Source: Corynebacterium imitans (GTDB taxonomy: Bacteria; Actinomycetota; Actinomycetes; Mycobacteriales; Mycobacteriaceae). From it: a stretch of 64,000 bases of DNA. Below, piece by piece: positions 38,892-50,071 of the stretch. Position 1 is the first letter of the stretch, and every line of letters starts with the position of its first letter. Below the pieces are notes generated by a model. That model searched no databases, was not told the origin of the DNA, and saw nothing but the letters and a program-made list of their open reading frames with translations. Location: assembly GCF_000739455.1 (NCBI RefSeq), contig NZ_CP009211.1, positions 1,375,458-1,439,457 of the forward strand, read 5' to 3'. The position numbers were made by a program, and so were the translations under genes.

Positions 38892-40151
38892 TTACTTCTC
38901 GAAGCGCTCCACCGCGTCCCAGATCCGTGCCGCAACCTCGTGCTTCGAACCGTCCGCAACCTCGGCTACGTTGCCGTCGCGTGTGAGCAACCAACCGGAG
39001 TTGCGCGGCTGCCCAAATACTTTGCCGCCGGAGACATCGTTGACCATGAGCATATCTGCACCCTTACGCGCGAGCTTCGCCTGCCCGTGCTCCAAAGGCT
39101 GATCGGTCTCGGCCGCGAAGCCGAGAATCCGTGCCTGCGTCTGACCTGCGTCGCGCATTGCAACCAGGCCGCGCAAAATGTCCGGGTTCTCCACCAGGTG
39201 CAGCGTCTCCAGGTCCTCGTTCGCCTGCCCCTTCTTCAGTTTCGAGGTTGCCTCGTGCTCCGGGCGGTAGTCGGAGACCGCAGCGGCCATGATGATCACG
39301 TCCGCCTCGGCCGCGCGTTCGCGCATCGCTGCCTCCATCTCGCGTGTGGAACGCACCCGCACCACCTCGGCACCCGCGGGCGTTTCCAGCTCCTCGGTGT
39401 TTCCGGCGACGACGGTGACGTTGGCCCCCTTGTGCGCGGCGACGTCGGCAAGCGCAAAGCCCTGCCGTCCCGACGAACGGTTGCCGATGTAGCGCACCGG
39501 GTCGATATTCTCCTGCGTGCCGCCGGCGCTGATGAGCACGCGCTTGCCAGACAGCGACTGCGACAGCGGTCCCGTGGCGAGCACTGTGCGCGCCATCTCC
39601 GCGATCACATGCGGCTCCAGCAAACGCCCGGGGCCTGTGTCCTTCCCCGTGAGTCGGCCGTGCGCGGGCTCAAGCACAGTGATCCCGCGCTCGCGCAGGG
39701 TGGTGACGTTCGCCTGCGTGGCCGGATTGAGCCACATCTCCGTGTGCATCGCCGGCGCGATCACGATGGGACAAGTGGCGACGAGCACCGTGGCGGTGAG
39801 CAGGTCATCCGCACGACCTGCGGCGATGCGTGCAATCACATCCGCCGTAGCCGGGGCAATGACCACCAGGTCCGCCTCCTGACCGACCCGCACGTGCTGC
39901 ACCTCGTCCACCCTCGAGAACACGCCCGTGTCCACGGGGTGGCCAGACAGCGCCTCGAAAGTGGCCGCGCCGACGAACTCGAGTGCGCTTGGCGTGGGCA
40001 CCACGCGGACGTCGTCGCCAGCCTCTTTGAAATCCCGTACGAGGTGGCACGCCTTATAGGCCGCGATGCCGCCCGCCACCCCCACGACGACGCGCCGCCC
40101 CCGAGACTCATCCGTAGGTGCCTTGACGCTTCTTTTCTGCACATCGCTCAT
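38892..40151 (-). CDS. coaBC: Bifunctional phosphopantothenoylcysteine decarboxylase/synthetase
   Basis: Catalyses two steps of coenzyme A synthesis. The N-terminal CoaC flavodecarboxylase (residues 20-190) has GVAGGIAAYKACHLVRDFKEAG, HVRVGQEADLVVIAPATADV with the active His, and IAPAMHTEMW. The C-terminal CoaB synthetase begins at ISAGGTQENIDPVRYIGNRSSG. ATG at 40151 (MSDVQKRSVK). It is last in mihF-gmk-rpoZ-coaBC. Confidence 0.97.
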   Translation of the reverse strand: MSDVQKRSVKAPTDESRGRRVVVGVAGGIAAYKACHLVRDFKEAGDDVRVVPTPSALEFVGAATFEALSGHPVDTGVFSRVDEVQHVRVGQEADLVVIAPATADVIARIAAGRADDLLTATVLVATCPIVIAPAMHTEMWLNPATQANVTTLRERGITVLEPAHGRLTGKDTGPGRLLEPHVIAEMARTVLATGPLSQSLSGKRVLISAGGTQENIDPVRYIGNRSSGRQGFALADVAAHKGANVTVVAGNTEELETPAGAEVVRVRSTREMEAAMRERAAEADVIIMAAAVSDYRPEHEATSKLKKGQANEDLETLHLVENPDILRGLVAMRDAGQTQARILGFAAETDQPLEHGQAKLARKGADMLMVNDVSGGKVFGQPRNSGWLLTRDGNVAEVADGSKHEVAARIWDAVERFEK

Positions 40152-40175
40152 GGCACCCAAGCATACGCAATGCGC

Positions 40176-40211
40176 AACGCCCGCCAGCCGAGGGGACGGC
40201 GGGCGGGCGTT
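40176..40211 (-). terminator. Hairpin between rpoZ and coaBC
   Basis: A 10-bp stem (40176-40185 with 40202-40211; AACGCCCGCC / GGCGGGCGTT) with a 16-base loop, in the 77-base spacer. No T-run follows on the minus strand. It may pause RNA polymerase or fix an mRNA end. Confidence 0.45.
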
Positions 40212-40228
40212 ACGACGCTACGGTCTGT

Positions 40229-40537
40229 TTACTGGCCTTCTTCGTGCTCCAGCAAACCAGCCTGGATTTCGCGCAGCGCGATCGAAAGCGGCTTCTCGCC
40301 GGGTTCCGGCGTGACCAGCGGGCCAACGAACTCGAAGACGCCGTCCTCGGAGTCCTGGTAGAAACTGTTGATCTGGCGGGCGCGCTTGGCCGCGAAGATG
40401 ACGAGGGCGTACTTGGACGACACCTTCGTCAGCAGCTCATCGATCGGGGGCGCGGTAATACCTTGCGGGGTGTCGTAGGTCTTCTGCTCCGGCGAATCCG
40501 CGGTGACCTGCGACTGATCCTCAGTAATGTTGCTCAC
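40229..40537 (-). CDS. rpoZ: RNA polymerase omega subunit
   Basis: Small assembly subunit of RNA polymerase. The 102-residue product has the omega core [31 protein letters not shown] and the C-terminal [14 protein letters not shown]. The N-terminal 28 residues are the usual actinobacterial extension. It sits directly after gmk (6-base gap), a near-universal bacterial pairing. Confidence 0.97.
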   Translation of the reverse strand: MSNITEDQSQVTADSPEQKTYDTPQGITAPPIDELLTKVSSKYALVIFAAKRARQINSFYQDSEDGVFEFVGPLVTPEPGEKPLSIALREIQAGLLEHEEGQ

Positions 40538-40543
40538 TAAAAC

Positions 40544-41137
40544 CTACTCGTTTGTCTCGTTGTTCGTGCTGTTCATCAGGATGCTGGCGATAGCCGCGAC
40601 GGCGGTGTCCACATCATCGTTGACCACTACATCGTCGAACTCGTGCTGTGCGTTGAGCTCTTCACGTGCGGTAAGCAAACGACGCTGGATCACTTCTTCC
40701 GTCTCTGTGCCTCGGCCGGAGAGACGCTGCACCAGAATCTCCCACGAAGGCGGGGCCAAAAAGACAGTCGACGCCTCTGGCATCAGCCGCTTAATGTTGC
40801 GCGCGCCTGCGAGGTCTACTTCCACCAGCACGGGACGGCCCGCGTCAAGCGCCTCCTGCACCGGGCCGGCCGGTGTACCGGAGCGCTGCAATCCGCCATG
40901 AATGTCGGCCCACTCCAGCATCTCGCCTGCATCAATGCGGCGCTGGAAGTCATCAGCACTGACAAAGAAGTAGTCTTCCCCGTCGACCTCACCCGGGCGC
41001 GGTGCCCGGGTGGTCATGGAGACGGAGAAGTACAGATCAGGGACATCGCTCACAAGCCTGTGCACCACTGTCGACTTACCTACAGCGGAGGGGCCGGCCA
41101 GCACGACCAGCCTGCCTCGCGGCGATACCTCAGTCAT
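40544..41137 (-). CDS. gmk: Guanylate kinase
   Basis: Phosphorylates GMP to GDP. The 197-residue product shows Walker [37 protein letters not shown] for GMP binding, and [18 protein letters not shown] at 41137. It is 3 bases downstream of mihF. Confidence 0.98.
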   Translation of the reverse strand: MTEVSPRGRLVVLAGPSAVGKSTVVHRLVSDVPDLYFSVSMTTRAPRPGEVDGEDYFFVSADDFQRRIDAGEMLEWADIHGGLQRSGTPAGPVQEALDAGRPVLVEVDLAGARNIKRLMPEASTVFLAPPSWEILVQRLSGRGTETEEVIQRRLLTAREELNAQHEFDDVVVNDDVDTAVAAIASILMNSTNNETNE

Positions 41138-41140
41138 GGT

Positions 41141-41464
41141 TTAGTCCTCGGAGAAACCGAAGCGCTCGAGCAGCGCACGACGCTGACGCTCACCCAGGCC
41201 GCGCAGGCGGCGGGTCTGTGCGATCTCCAGCTCTTCCATGATCTCGCGGGCCTTGACCTTGCCCACCTTCGGCATTGCTTCGAGCAGTGCGGAGACCTTG
41301 GTCTTGCCGATGATCTCGTCGGACTCAGCCTTCGCGAGCACGTCCTTGAGGTTGGTGTCGCCGCGCTTGAGGGAAGCCTTCAGCTCAGCACGCTGCTTGC
41401 GTGCCTCGGCTGCCTTTGCAAGTGCTGCCTTGCGCTGCTCATCAGTCAACTGTGGAAGTGCCAC
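41141..41464 (-). CDS. mihF: Mycobacterial-type integration host factor MihF
   Basis: A 107-residue nucleoid-associated DNA-bending protein specific to actinobacteria, unrelated to E. coli IHF. A basic helical N-terminus (LTDEQRKAALAKAAEARKQRAELK) is followed by the helix-two-turn-helix region (LLEAMPKVGKVKAREIMEELEI) and RRLRGLGERQRRALLERF. I chose GTG at 41464 (VALPQLTDEQ), which matches the family; GGAGG lies 5 bases upstream. Confidence 0.95.
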   Translation of the reverse strand: MALPQLTDEQRKAALAKAAEARKQRAELKASLKRGDTNLKDVLAKAESDEIIGKTKVSALLEAMPKVGKVKAREIMEELEIAQTRRLRGLGERQRRALLERFGFSED

Positions 41465-41593
41465 TGGTTCCTCCATAAAGTAGTAGTACGTTTCGGTCCA
41501 GTCCTACCTAAACCGTCGTTCCAAGAGTGCAACACGGTAGCAGGCCGAAGACATCAGCCAAAATACCACCGCTGCAACTCTCAGTTCTGGCTA

Positions 41594-41599
41594 AGTGTA
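41594..41599 (-). promoter_or_regulatory. Candidate -10 box for mihF-gmk-rpoZ-coaBC
   Basis: TACACT on the minus strand, about 130 bases upstream of mihF in a 287-base gene-free stretch after pyrF. No -35 is obvious. It is the best promoter-like match in this gap. Confidence 0.4.
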
Positions 41600-41751
41600 G
41601 CACTGGGTTAATTCCGCCGCGTTGATGACGTGCCGGGAAAGGCACCGCGGCTCATCCCGCGCACCGCACGGTATTTCGCCACGTCAACGCTTTGACGGAA
41701 CTAAACTACCAGGCTTTTTAGCGAAAAGCGCAAACGCCCTCGCCAAAAACC

Positions 41752-42573
41752 CTATTTTGCCAGGTCGCGCGCCTGTTTCCGCAGTTCATCCACGTCCGGC
41801 CCAGCCTTCAACACGGAGCGCGACACGTTCGGAAACACCAGCTGTGCCTGCGCGCCGGCAATTCGAGCTACGTCCTTCATCGTCGCGCCCTGCGCACCGA
41901 CGCCTGGCATGAGGACCGGTGCGTTGAGGTGCTCGAGCACGGGTGGATTCTGCACCGTCGCCCCAACCACGACGCCAACGTGACCAACACCAGCGCCGTC
42001 GTTGTAGGCCGCGCACCCGTCGACCATGTACTGGGCCACCGTGCGCTCCCCTATCAGCGAGCTCTGGAAGGCCTCCGCCTCCGGGTTGGAGTTCGCCGAC
42101 ATGACGAACACACCCTTGCCGTGGGCGGCCGCCAGCTCGATCGCTGGGTCGAGCGAGCCGACGCCGAGGTACGGCGTCAGCGTTACCGCGTCGGCTTCGA
42201 GCGGCGAGCCTGGCGCGAGCCAGGCGTCGGCGTAGCCGGCCATGGTCGAACCGATATCGCCGCGCTTCGCGTCCGCCACCACGAGCGTGTCGCGCTCGCG
42301 CAGCGCGGCGAGCGTCTCCTCCAGCACCGCGAAGCCACGGGAGCCGAAGCGCTCGAAGAACGCCACCTGCGGTTTGACCAGCGCGACGTGGCCTGCGAAG
42401 GCCTCCACGCAGATGCGGGAGAACTCGCGCAGTCCCTCCACGCTGTCGCTTAGGCCCCACTGCTCAAGCAGGCCCGCGTGCGGGTCGATGCCTACGCACA
42501 GCCTGCCGTGATGCGTACCGGCGTCGACAAGCCGCTGTCCGAAGCCGGGCTCGGTGTCCACACTCTGCGCCAT
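41752..42573 (-). CDS. pyrF: Orotidine 5'-phosphate decarboxylase (type 2)
   Basis: Last step of UMP synthesis. The 273-residue product belongs to the longer mycobacterial-type family: LCVGIDPHAGLLEQWGL at the N-terminus and the catalytic VVADAKRGDIGSTMAGYAD. ATG at 42573, 4 bases after the carB stop. Last gene of the pyr operon. Confidence 0.97.
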   Translation of the reverse strand: MAQSVDTEPGFGQRLVDAGTHHGRLCVGIDPHAGLLEQWGLSDSVEGLREFSRICVEAFAGHVALVKPQVAFFERFGSRGFAVLEETLAALRERDTLVVADAKRGDIGSTMAGYADAWLAPGSPLEADAVTLTPYLGVGSLDPAIELAAAHGKGVFVMSANSNPEAEAFQSSLIGERTVAQYMVDGCAAYNDGAGVGHVGVVVGATVQNPPVLEHLNAPVLMPGVGAQGATMKDVARIAGAQAQLVFPNVSRSVLKAGPDVDELRKQARDLAK

Positions 42574-42577
42574 GGCC

Positions 42578-45500
42578 TTAAGCCTTCGCTTCCTCGCCTG
42601 CGTGCTCCAGCTCCTGCAGGCTGGTCACCGTGATCTCATTGCCGCGGATGGCCTCGATGCCCTGCACGGCCGCGGTCACGCCCTGCACCGTCGTCATGAT
42701 CGGCACACCTGCGACCACGGCGGCGGCGCGGATGTCGTAGCCGTCGTGACGTGCGCCGGAGGACCCGGCCGGGGTGTTGAGAATCAGGTCGATCTCGCCT
42801 TCGCTGATGCGGTCGACGATCGAGGTCCCCTCGCCGCCCTCGCGCACCTCCGACGCCTTCAGCGCGGTCTCGCAGGCAATGCCGTTGCGGCGCAGCATCT
42901 GCGCGGTACCTGCGGTCGCCACAATCTTGAAGCCCATGGTGGACAGGCGCTGGATCGGGAAGATCAGTGTGCGCTTGTCGCGGTTAGCGACGGAAACGAA
43001 CACCGTGCCCTCCGTCGGCAGCGGGCCAAAGGCCGCAACCTCTGCCTTGGCGTAGGCCACACCGAAGGACGGGGCAAGGCCCATCACCTCGCCCGTCGAT
43101 TTCATCTCAGGCCCAAGGATCGTATCGAGCAGCGAGCCGTCGGGGCGGCGGAAGCGGGTAAACGGCAGTACCGCCTCCTTCACCGCGATCGGGTGGTCGA
43201 GCGGCAGGGACCCGCCGTCGTAGTCGGTCGGGATGAGGCCCTCCTCGCGCAGCTCGGCAAGGGTGGCACCCATCATGATGCGGGCGGCGGCCTTCGCCAG
43301 GTGCACGCCCGTGGCCTTGGACACGAACGGCACCGTGCGGGAGGCACGCGGGTTCGCCTCGATGACGTAGAGGATGTCGTCCTTCAGCGCGAACTGGACG
43401 TTCATCAGGCCTTTGACACCGATGCCGTGCGCAAGCGCCTCCGCTGAGCGGCGGACCTGCGCGATATCCTCCGGGCCAATGGTCATCGGCGGCAGGGCAC
43501 AACCGGAGTCACCGGAGTGAATACCGGCCTCCTCGATGTGCTCCATCACGCCGCCGAGGTAAACCTCCTCGCCGTCGCAGAGCACGTCGACGTCGATCTC
43601 AATCGCGGAATCCAGGAAGCGGTCGACCAGCACCGGGTGGTCCGGCGACAGCTCGGTCGCGCGGTCGATGTAGTCGTGCAGGCTGGCCTCGTCGTAGACG
43701 ATCTCCATGCCGCGCCCGCCGAGCACGTAAGACGGGCGCACCAGCACCGGGTAGCCGATCCCAGCCGCCACCTCGCGTGCCTCCTCAAACGAGGTCGCAG
43801 TGCCGTAGGCCGGTGCCGGCAGGTTCGCTGCCTCGAGCACGTCGCCGAACTCGCCGCGATCCTCCGCCGAGTCAATCGCTTCCGGGGTCGTGCCAACCAC
43901 GGGCACGCCCGCGTCGGCAAGCCGCTGCGCCAGGCCCAGCGGGGTCTGGCCGCCCAGCTGCACGATGACGCCTGCCACCGTGCCCGAGGCGGACTCGGCG
44001 CGGTAGATCTCCATGACATCCTCGAAGGTCAGCGGTTCGAAGTAGAGGCGGTCCGCCGTGTCGTAGTCGGTGGAGACGGTCTCCGGGTTGCAGTTGACCA
44101 TCACCGTCTCGTAGCCGATGCGGGACAGCTCGAGCGCGGCGTGGACGCAGGAGTAGTCGAACTCGATGCCCTGGCCAATGCGGTTCGGGCCGGAGCCCAA
44201 AATGATGACCTTCTCGCGGCCGGTCTCGGCCACCTCGTTCTCGGCATTCGGGTCCATCTCGTAGGCCGAGTAGTGGTACGGCGTCTGCGCCTCAAACTCG
44301 CCAGCGCAGGTATCGACGGTCTTGAACACGGGGTGGATGCCCAGCGACCAGCGCAGGGAACGCACGCCGTCCTCGCCTGCCAGCTCCGGCCGCAGCGCCG
44401 CGATCTGGGCGTCGGAGAGCCCATAAGCCTTGGCTTCGCGGAGGAGTTCGGCGTCGAGCACGGGGGCGTCGAGAAGCTGCTGGCGGAACTCCACGAGCGC
44501 CTGCAGCTCGGCGAGGAACCAGGGGTCGATGCCGCTAGCCTCGTGCACCTCATCGACGCTGGCGCCGAGGCGCAGGGCGAGCTCGACGTCGTACATGCGC
44601 TTGTCCGTCGGGACCTTGAGGTCCTCGAGCACTGCGGCCACGTCGTTCTCACGGCCCTCGGCGAAGTACTCGTCCGGGCGAGTCCAGAAGCCGTTCGGCT
44701 TGTCCTCCATCGAGCGCATGACCTTGTTCAGGCCCTGGATGTAGTTGCGGCCGATGCCCATGGCCTCGCCAACCGCCTTCATTGAGGTGCCGAGCGTGTC
44801 GTCGCTGCCCGGGAACTTCTCGAAGGCAAAGCGCGGCATCTTCACAATCACGTAGTCCAGCGTCGGCTCGAAGGCCGCAGGCGTGACACCGGTGATGTCG
44901 TTGGTGATCTCGTCGAGCGTGTAGCCGATCGCCAGCTTGGAGGCGATCTTGGCGATCGGGAAGCCGGTGGCCTTCGATGCCAGCGCCGAGGAGCGCGACA
45001 CGCGCGGGTTCATCTCAATGGTGATGATGCGCCCGTCTTCCGGGTTGACCGCGAACTGGATGTTGCACCCGCCGGTGTCCACGCCCACCTCGCGGATAAT
45101 GGCGATGCCCTGGTCGCGCATGGTCTGGTACTCGCGATCCGTCAGGGTCAGTGCGGGGGCCACGGTGACGGAGTCGCCGGTGTGCACACCGAGCGCGTCG
45201 ACGTTTTCGATCGAGGCAATGACCACGACGTTGTCGTCGCCGTCGCGCATGAGCTCGAGCTCGAACTCCTTCCAGCCCAGGATGGACTCCTCGATGAGCA
45301 CGTTCGCCTCGGGGCTGGCCTCCAGACCGCCGCCGGCGATGCGGTCGAGGTCCTCCATCGTAAAGGCCAGGCCGGAGCCCAGCCCGCCCATGGTAAACGA
45401 CGGGCGCACGACGACCGGCAGGCCGAGCTCTTCGACCGTCTCGTGGACCTCGTCCATGGTGTAGCAGACACGGGAACGGGCGGACTCGCCGCCGATCTTT

Positions 45501-45922
45501 TCCACGATGTCCTTGAACTTCTGGCGGTCCTCGCCGCGCTCGATGGCGTCGATGTTCGCGCCGATGAGCTCGACCCCGTGCTTAGCCAGGATGCCCTGGC
45601 GATCCAGCTGGATCGCGGCGTTCAGCGCGGTCTGGCCGCCAAGCGTTGCCAGGATGGCGTCGACAGGGTTGCCCTGCTCCGCCTCCTTCTCCAGAATCAT
45701 GTCGATGTAGTGCGGCTCGATCGGCTCGACGTAGGTGTGGTCGGCAAATTCCGGGTCCGTCATGATGGTTGCCGGGTTCGAGTTAATTAGGGTGACCCGC
45801 AGCCCCTCTTCCTTGAGGACGCGGCACGCCTGGGTGCCCGAGTAGTCAAACTCGCAGGCTTGACCGATCACAATCGGTCCGGAGCCAATAACCAGGACGT
45901 GGTTGATGTCTTCTCGTTTCAT
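42578..45922 (-). CDS. carB: Carbamoyl-phosphate synthase large subunit
   Basis: Makes carbamoyl phosphate for pyrimidines and arginine. The 1114-residue product has the two duplicated ATP-grasp synthetase halves, starting [20 protein letters not shown] near residue 11 and [19 protein letters not shown] near 560, and a C-terminal allosteric MGS-like domain ([26 protein letters not shown]). Full length. It lies 34 bases downstream of carA. Confidence 0.98.
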   Translation of the reverse strand: MKREDINHVLVIGSGPIVIGQACEFDYSGTQACRVLKEEGLRVTLINSNPATIMTDPEFADHTYVEPIEPHYIDMILEKEAEQGNPVDAILATLGGQTALNAAIQLDRQGILAKHGVELIGANIDAIERGEDRQKFKDIVEKIGGESARSRVCYTMDEVHETVEELGLPVVVRPSFTMGGLGSGLAFTMEDLDRIAGGGLEASPEANVLIEESILGWKEFELELMRDGDDNVVVIASIENVDALGVHTGDSVTVAPALTLTDREYQTMRDQGIAIIREVGVDTGGCNIQFAVNPEDGRIITIEMNPRVSRSSALASKATGFPIAKIASKLAIGYTLDEITNDITGVTPAAFEPTLDYVIVKMPRFAFEKFPGSDDTLGTSMKAVGEAMGIGRNYIQGLNKVMRSMEDKPNGFWTRPDEYFAEGRENDVAAVLEDLKVPTDKRMYDVELALRLGASVDEVHEASGIDPWFLAELQALVEFRQQLLDAPVLDAELLREAKAYGLSDAQIAALRPELAGEDGVRSLRWSLGIHPVFKTVDTCAGEFEAQTPYHYSAYEMDPNAENEVAETGREKVIILGSGPNRIGQGIEFDYSCVHAALELSRIGYETVMVNCNPETVSTDYDTADRLYFEPLTFEDVMEIYRAESASGTVAGVIVQLGGQTPLGLAQRLADAGVPVVGTTPEAIDSAEDRGEFGDVLEAANLPAPAYGTATSFEEAREVAAGIGYPVLVRPSYVLGGRGMEIVYDEASLHDYIDRATELSPDHPVLVDRFLDSAIEIDVDVLCDGEEVYLGGVMEHIEEAGIHSGDSGCALPPMTIGPEDIAQVRRSAEALAHGIGVKGLMNVQFALKDDILYVIEANPRASRTVPFVSKATGVHLAKAAARIMMGATLAELREEGLIPTDYDGGSLPLDHPIAVKEAVLPFTRFRRPDGSLLDTILGPEMKSTGEVMGLAPSFGVAYAKAEVAAFGPLPTEGTVFVSVANRDKRTLIFPIQRLSTMGFKIVATAGTAQMLRRNGIACETALKASEVREGGEGTSIVDRISEGEIDLILNTPAGSSGARHDGYDIRAAAVVAGVPIMTTVQGVTAAVQGIEAIRGNEITVTSLQELEHAGEEAKA

Positions 45923-45956
45923 CGGTGATACTCCCTAGTACTTTCGTTTTTCCTGG

Positions 45957-47132
45957 TTACTTTGCGTTCGGGCTGTGCTCGTCCATCAGCGCGATGAACT
46001 GGTCGAAAAGCGGGTTCGCGTCGTGCGGGCCGGCGGCCGACTCCGGGTGGAACTGCACCGAGTACGCCATCCCGTTCTCCAGCGCCACGCCCTCGACGAC
46101 GTCGTCGTTGAGGCAGGTGTGGGTGATCACGGCCGGGCCGAACTCGGTGTCGAAGGTCTCGCCGGCACCGATGCCCTCGGGGGCGGCGAGCGCGAAGCCG
46201 TGGTTTTGGCTGGTGATGTCGATCTTGGAGGTCAGGTGATTCTTCACCGGGACGTTGACGCCGCGGTGGCCGAACTTCAGCTTGTAGGTGTCAAGCCCGA
46301 GCGCGCGTCCGAGGATCTGGTTGCCAAAGCAGATGCCAAACAGCGGCAGCTTCTTGTGGATGATCTTCCGGGTAATCGCAACCATCTCGTCCGCGGTCGC
46401 CGGGTCGCCCGGACCGTTGGAGATGAACACGCCGTCCGGCTTGTACTGCAGAATGTCCTCGTAAGCGGTGTTCGCCGGCACAACGATGGTTTCCACCCCG
46501 CGCTGGGCCAGGTGGTTCGGAGTGGCCGTCTTGATCCCCATGTCGTAGGCCACGACGGTGTAGCGCTTCTCCCCTACCGCCTCAATGGTGTAGGGCGAAT
46601 CGGTGCTCACCTGGGCAGAGAGGTCGGCCCCAGCCATGGTCGGCTGTTCGTTCACCTTCGCCACCAAGTCTTGGACATCGCTTTGCGACGCCTCGCCCAC
46701 GAACAGGCCCGCTGGCGCAGACCCCTCGTTGCGCAGGTGACGCACCACGCTACGCGTATCAATGCCGGAGATGCCCACGATGCCCTGGGCGCGCATCTCC
46801 TCTTCCAGCGAGCGCTCGGCGCGCCAATTCGATACGCGCTTGGAAAGGTCGCGCACGATCAGGCCGGCGACCCAGATGCGGCCGTCGCGGGACTCGTTGT
46901 CCTCGTCGTTCCAGCCGGTGTTGCCGATCTGCGGTGCCGTCATCACCACGATCTGGCGGTGGTACGAGGGATCCGTCATGGTCTCCTGGTAGCCGGTCAT
47001 GCCGGTGGTAAACACGGCTTCCCCGTAGACAGGGTCGATGTCGCTGTCGGGCTCGACTGCGCCGAAGGCGTAGCCGCGGTAAACGTGACCGTCGCCAAGC
47101 ACGAGGGCCGCAGGGATTCGAGATTCAGTCAT
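45957..47132 (-). CDS. carA: Carbamoyl-phosphate synthase small subunit
   Basis: Glutaminase subunit that passes ammonia to CarB. The 391-residue product has the N-terminal VLGDGHVYRGYAFG, and a class I amidotransferase domain with the catalytic Cys in LFGICFGNQILGRALGL, SQNHGFAL and the His/Glu pair in QFHPESAAGPHD. ATG at 47132 behind AAGGAAGC. Confidence 0.98.
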   Translation of the reverse strand: MTESRIPAALVLGDGHVYRGYAFGAVEPDSDIDPVYGEAVFTTGMTGYQETMTDPSYHRQIVVMTAPQIGNTGWNDEDNESRDGRIWVAGLIVRDLSKRVSNWRAERSLEEEMRAQGIVGISGIDTRSVVRHLRNEGSAPAGLFVGEASQSDVQDLVAKVNEQPTMAGADLSAQVSTDSPYTIEAVGEKRYTVVAYDMGIKTATPNHLAQRGVETIVVPANTAYEDILQYKPDGVFISNGPGDPATADEMVAITRKIIHKKLPLFGICFGNQILGRALGLDTYKLKFGHRGVNVPVKNHLTSKIDITSQNHGFALAAPEGIGAGETFDTEFGPAVITHTCLNDDVVEGVALENGMAYSVQFHPESAAGPHDANPLFDQFIALMDEHSPNAK

Positions 47133-47151
47133 GGTTGCTTCCTTTGAAAAA

Positions 47152-48471
47152 TTACTTCGTGCTGGTGGTAGTCGTTTCGGTCTCAGTCTCGTCGGCCCGG
47201 TAGGTGACCTCGCCGCGCAGCATGGTCAACGCGATGCTGGTGGCAAACTCCGTGCCCTCGTACGGGGTGTTCGACGCCTTGGAGCGCAGCTTGTCGCCCT
47301 CGACGGTCCACGCCGCGCCCGGGTCGACGAGCACCAAGTTGGCCGGCTCCCCTTCCGCGATCGGGCGACCCTGATCTTCGAGGCGCAGGATCTCTGCGGG
47401 GCGCTCGCTCATCACCTTCGCCACGAAGCGCCAGTCCGCGAGGCCAGACTCCACGAAGACCTGCGCGATGATCGGCAGCGAAGTCTCCAGGCCCAGCATG
47501 CCGGGCTTGGCGTGCTCGAACTCCACGCACTTGTCCTCGGAGCCGTGCGGGGCGTGGTCGGTGGCCACCACGTCGATCGTGCCGTCAAGCAACGCATCTC
47601 GCAGCGCGATAGTGTCGCGCTGCTCGCGCAGCGGCGGGTTGACGCGGTAGACGCCGTCGTAGGTCTCGAGTTTCTCGTCGGTAAGCAGCAGGTGGTGCGG
47701 AGTCGCCTCGGCGCTGACGTTGATGCCCTGCTCCTTAGCCCAGCGCAGCAACTCAACTGTGCCCTCGGTCGAGGCGTGGCAGATGTGCAGACGGCCACCG
47801 TAGTCACGGGTCATGATCACGTCGCGGGCGACGACGGATTCCTCCGCCACTCGCGGCCACCCACCCAGGCCGAGCCGGGCTGCGGTCTCGCCCTCGTGGG
47901 CGACCGCGTCCGCGGTCATGCGGTGGTCCTCGGCATGTTGAGCGAGCAGCACGTCATAGGCCTTCGCGTACTCGACCGCGCGGCGCATCACCTGCGGGTC
48001 GTTGACGCACTTGCCGTCATCAGAAAACATACGGACGTGGCCCTGGCTCATCAGCCCGATCTCGCTGAGCTGCTTGCCTTCCAGGTTCTGGGTGATCGCG
48101 CCAACCGGGTAGACGTCGCACTTGCCGTAGGCCTGGCCCTTCTCCCACACCGCGTCGGCGAGGAAGGGCTGGTCGATCACGGGGCTCGTGTTCGCCATGG
48201 TGAACACGGCGGTAAAGCCGCCCTTGGCTGCCGCATCGGAGCCGGTGGCGATGGTTTCTGTGTCCTCGCGGCCCGGCTCGCGCAGGTGGACGTGCATATC
48301 CACCAGGCCCGGCAGCAACACCTTGCCGCCGGCGTCGATGACCTCGAAGGACTCATCTGTCTCGTCGAGGCCGAGGTCTTTGCCGATGGCTTGGATCACG
48401 CCGCCGTCGATAAGCAGCTGCACCTCGTCCTCACCGTAGGGACGGACGTTTTTGATTACGAACTTTCCCAT
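47152..48471 (-). CDS. pyrC: Dihydroorotase
   Basis: Zinc enzyme that closes carbamoyl aspartate to dihydroorotate. The 439-residue class I product has the metal motif [15 protein letters not shown] near residue 58, [10 protein letters not shown] and [12 protein letters not shown]. The start is directly adjacent to the pyrB stop. A copy of CGTCGATAAGC lies at 48405-48415. Confidence 0.97.
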   Translation of the reverse strand: MGKFVIKNVRPYGEDEVQLLIDGGVIQAIGKDLGLDETDESFEVIDAGGKVLLPGLVDMHVHLREPGREDTETIATGSDAAAKGGFTAVFTMANTSPVIDQPFLADAVWEKGQAYGKCDVYPVGAITQNLEGKQLSEIGLMSQGHVRMFSDDGKCVNDPQVMRRAVEYAKAYDVLLAQHAEDHRMTADAVAHEGETAARLGLGGWPRVAEESVVARDVIMTRDYGGRLHICHASTEGTVELLRWAKEQGINVSAEATPHHLLLTDEKLETYDGVYRVNPPLREQRDTIALRDALLDGTIDVVATDHAPHGSEDKCVEFEHAKPGMLGLETSLPIIAQVFVESGLADWRFVAKVMSERPAEILRLEDQGRPIAEGEPANLVLVDPGAAWTVEGDKLRSKASNTPYEGTEFATSIALTMLRGEVTYRADETETETTTTSTK

Positions 48472-49392
48472 TTACTCTTCCTCTCCCACAAGCAGCGTAA
48501 ACAGCACCGCCATGCGGGTGTACACACCGTTAGAGACCTGCTGCAGTACCGCGGTGTTGTCTCGCTCCGCAACAGCAAAGTTAATTTCCATCCCGCGCAA
48601 CATCGGGCCCGGGTGCATGATGATCGCACCTTCCTTCATCCGGTTGGCGCGCTGCGCGCTCAAGCCGTAGAGGGTGGCGTACTCGCGGTGCGAGGGGAAA
48701 AACCCGCCGTGCATGCGCTCGGCCTGCACGCGCAGCATCATCACCACGTCCGCATCCGCGATCTCGGCGTCCAGGTCATAGGCCACGCGCGCCGGCCAGT
48801 GCTCCACCCCGGTGGGCAGCAGCGTCGGTGGAGCCACGAGCACGACCTCCGCCCCCAACAGGTGGAGCAGATCAACGTTCGAGCGCGCCACGCGCGAGTG
48901 CACGATGTCGCCCACGATGACCACCTTGCGCCCGGCGATCTCGCCGATCCGCTGACGCATCGTCACCGCGTCCAGCAACGCCTGCGTGGGGTGCTGGTGC
49001 TTGCCGTCGCCTGCGTTAATGATCGAGGTACCCGGCAACCACTGCTTCAGCAGCTGCGCGGCTCCCGACGCCGGGTGGCGCACCACGATCGCATCCGCGC
49101 CGACGGCCTCGACCGTCTGCGCCGTATCTTTGAGCGACTCGCCCTTCTTTACCGAGGAACTCGAGGCGGAGATGTTGATCACGTCCGCGCTCATCCATTT
49201 GCCCGCGGTCTCGAAGGACGAACGGGTGCGAGTGGAGTTCTCGTAGAACAGGGTGAAGATGGTGCGGCCCCGCAGCGTGGGCAGCTTCTTGATCTCGCGG
49301 CCGTCCAAGGCCTCCTTGAAGCGGTCGGCCTCATCCATGATGGCGAGGGCCTCGTCCCGGCTTAGGTCTGCAATATCAATGAGGTGCTTCAT
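48472..49392 (-). CDS. pyrB: Aspartate carbamoyltransferase catalytic subunit
   Basis: First committed step of pyrimidine synthesis. The 306-residue product has the carbamoyl-phosphate motif [38 protein letters not shown] and the C-terminal [11 protein letters not shown]. No pyrI regulatory chain is present, so control falls on PyrR. ATG at 49392, 3 bases after pyrR. Confidence 0.98.
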   Translation of the reverse strand: MKHLIDIADLSRDEALAIMDEADRFKEALDGREIKKLPTLRGRTIFTLFYENSTRTRSSFETAGKWMSADVINISASSSSVKKGESLKDTAQTVEAVGADAIVVRHPASGAAQLLKQWLPGTSIINAGDGKHQHPTQALLDAVTMRQRIGEIAGRKVVIVGDIVHSRVARSNVDLLHLLGAEVVLVAPPTLLPTGVEHWPARVAYDLDAEIADADVVMMLRVQAERMHGGFFPSHREYATLYGLSAQRANRMKEGAIIMHPGPMLRGMEINFAVAERDNTAVLQQVSNGVYTRMAVLFTLLVGEEE

Positions 49393-49395
49393 CTC

Positions 49396-49965
49396 TTATG
49401 CCTCCCGGTGCAGCGTGACCGCGTCAACGGCGTCGATCGGAGTGAGCGTGACGGTCACGTCCTCGCTCAACGCGGTCGGGATGTTCTTGCCCACATAGTC
49501 CGCGCGGATGGGCAGCTGGCGGTGCCCGCGGTCAACCAGCACGGCAAGCTGAATCGTTGCTGGCCTCCCGATGTCGCGCAGCGAGTCCAGGGCGGCACGG
49601 ATCGTGCGCCCCGAGTACAGCACGTCATCGACGAGCACCACCGTCGCCCCGTCGAGCGGTGCCGGAATGCTGGTCGGGCGCAGCGCGCGGTGCGGTTTGT
49701 CGCGCAAATCATCGCGGTACAGGGTGACATCTAAGCTGCCGACGGGCACGCTCACCCCGGAGAATTCCTCAATAGCCGCCGCGATGCGCTGCGCCAAGGG
49801 CACGCCCCCGGAGGGAATACCGAGCAGCTGCACGGGCGCGGTGCCATCTTGCGATGCCGTGTCCAGCGCCGTCTTTTCAATTATCTGGTGCGCAATGCGT
49901 GCGATCGTGCGCGCGACGTCGTCTGCGCTCAGCAGCTCCACCGTCGTGCGGGTATCTCCACTCAT
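49396..49965 (-). CDS. pyrR: PyrR bifunctional regulator / uracil phosphoribosyltransferase
   Basis: PyrR binds the leader RNA of pyr genes when UMP is high and lowers expression; it also has weak uracil phosphoribosyltransferase activity. The 189-residue product has the PRPP motif [19 protein letters not shown] and [14 protein letters not shown]. It heads pyrR-pyrB-pyrC-carA-carB-pyrF. ATG at 49965 is behind a strong GGAAGGAGG, and a roughly 100-base leader with a hairpin precedes it. Confidence 0.97.
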   Translation of the reverse strand: MSGDTRTTVELLSADDVARTIARIAHQIIEKTALDTASQDGTAPVQLLGIPSGGVPLAQRIAAAIEEFSGVSVPVGSLDVTLYRDDLRDKPHRALRPTSIPAPLDGATVVLVDDVLYSGRTIRAALDSLRDIGRPATIQLAVLVDRGHRQLPIRADYVGKNIPTALSEDVTVTLTPIDAVDAVTLHREA

Positions 49966-50014
49966 CTCGCCTCCTTCCCCGCCTCACAGTGCGGAATTTA
50001 AAGGATGCTTGTGC

Positions 50015-50035
50015 AAAACCCGCGTGCTGCGGGCC
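50015..50035 (-). promoter_or_regulatory. Attenuator-like hairpin in the pyr leader
   Basis: On the minus strand CCCGC-AGCAC-GCGGG (extended by two G-T pairs) is followed directly by TTTT, about 50 bases before pyrR. It looks like an intrinsic terminator in the leader of a PyrR-controlled operon. In mycobacteria PyrR acts on translation instead, so the mechanism here is open. Confidence 0.4.
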
Positions 50036-50071
50036 GAGTCCCGGTCTGAAAGATTGTTGAGACTGCCCAGC

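Noticed and set aside
41606..41617. Fourth copy of the hairpin repeat (TTAATTCCGC)
   Set aside because: Only TAATTCCGC is shared; the lead and the second stem arm are absent.
41715..41749. Terminator after pyrF (stem TTTTTAGCGA / TCGCCAAAAA)
   Set aside because: The T-run is on the 5' arm and the A-run on the 3' arm on both strands, the reverse of an intrinsic terminator; it may be chance.
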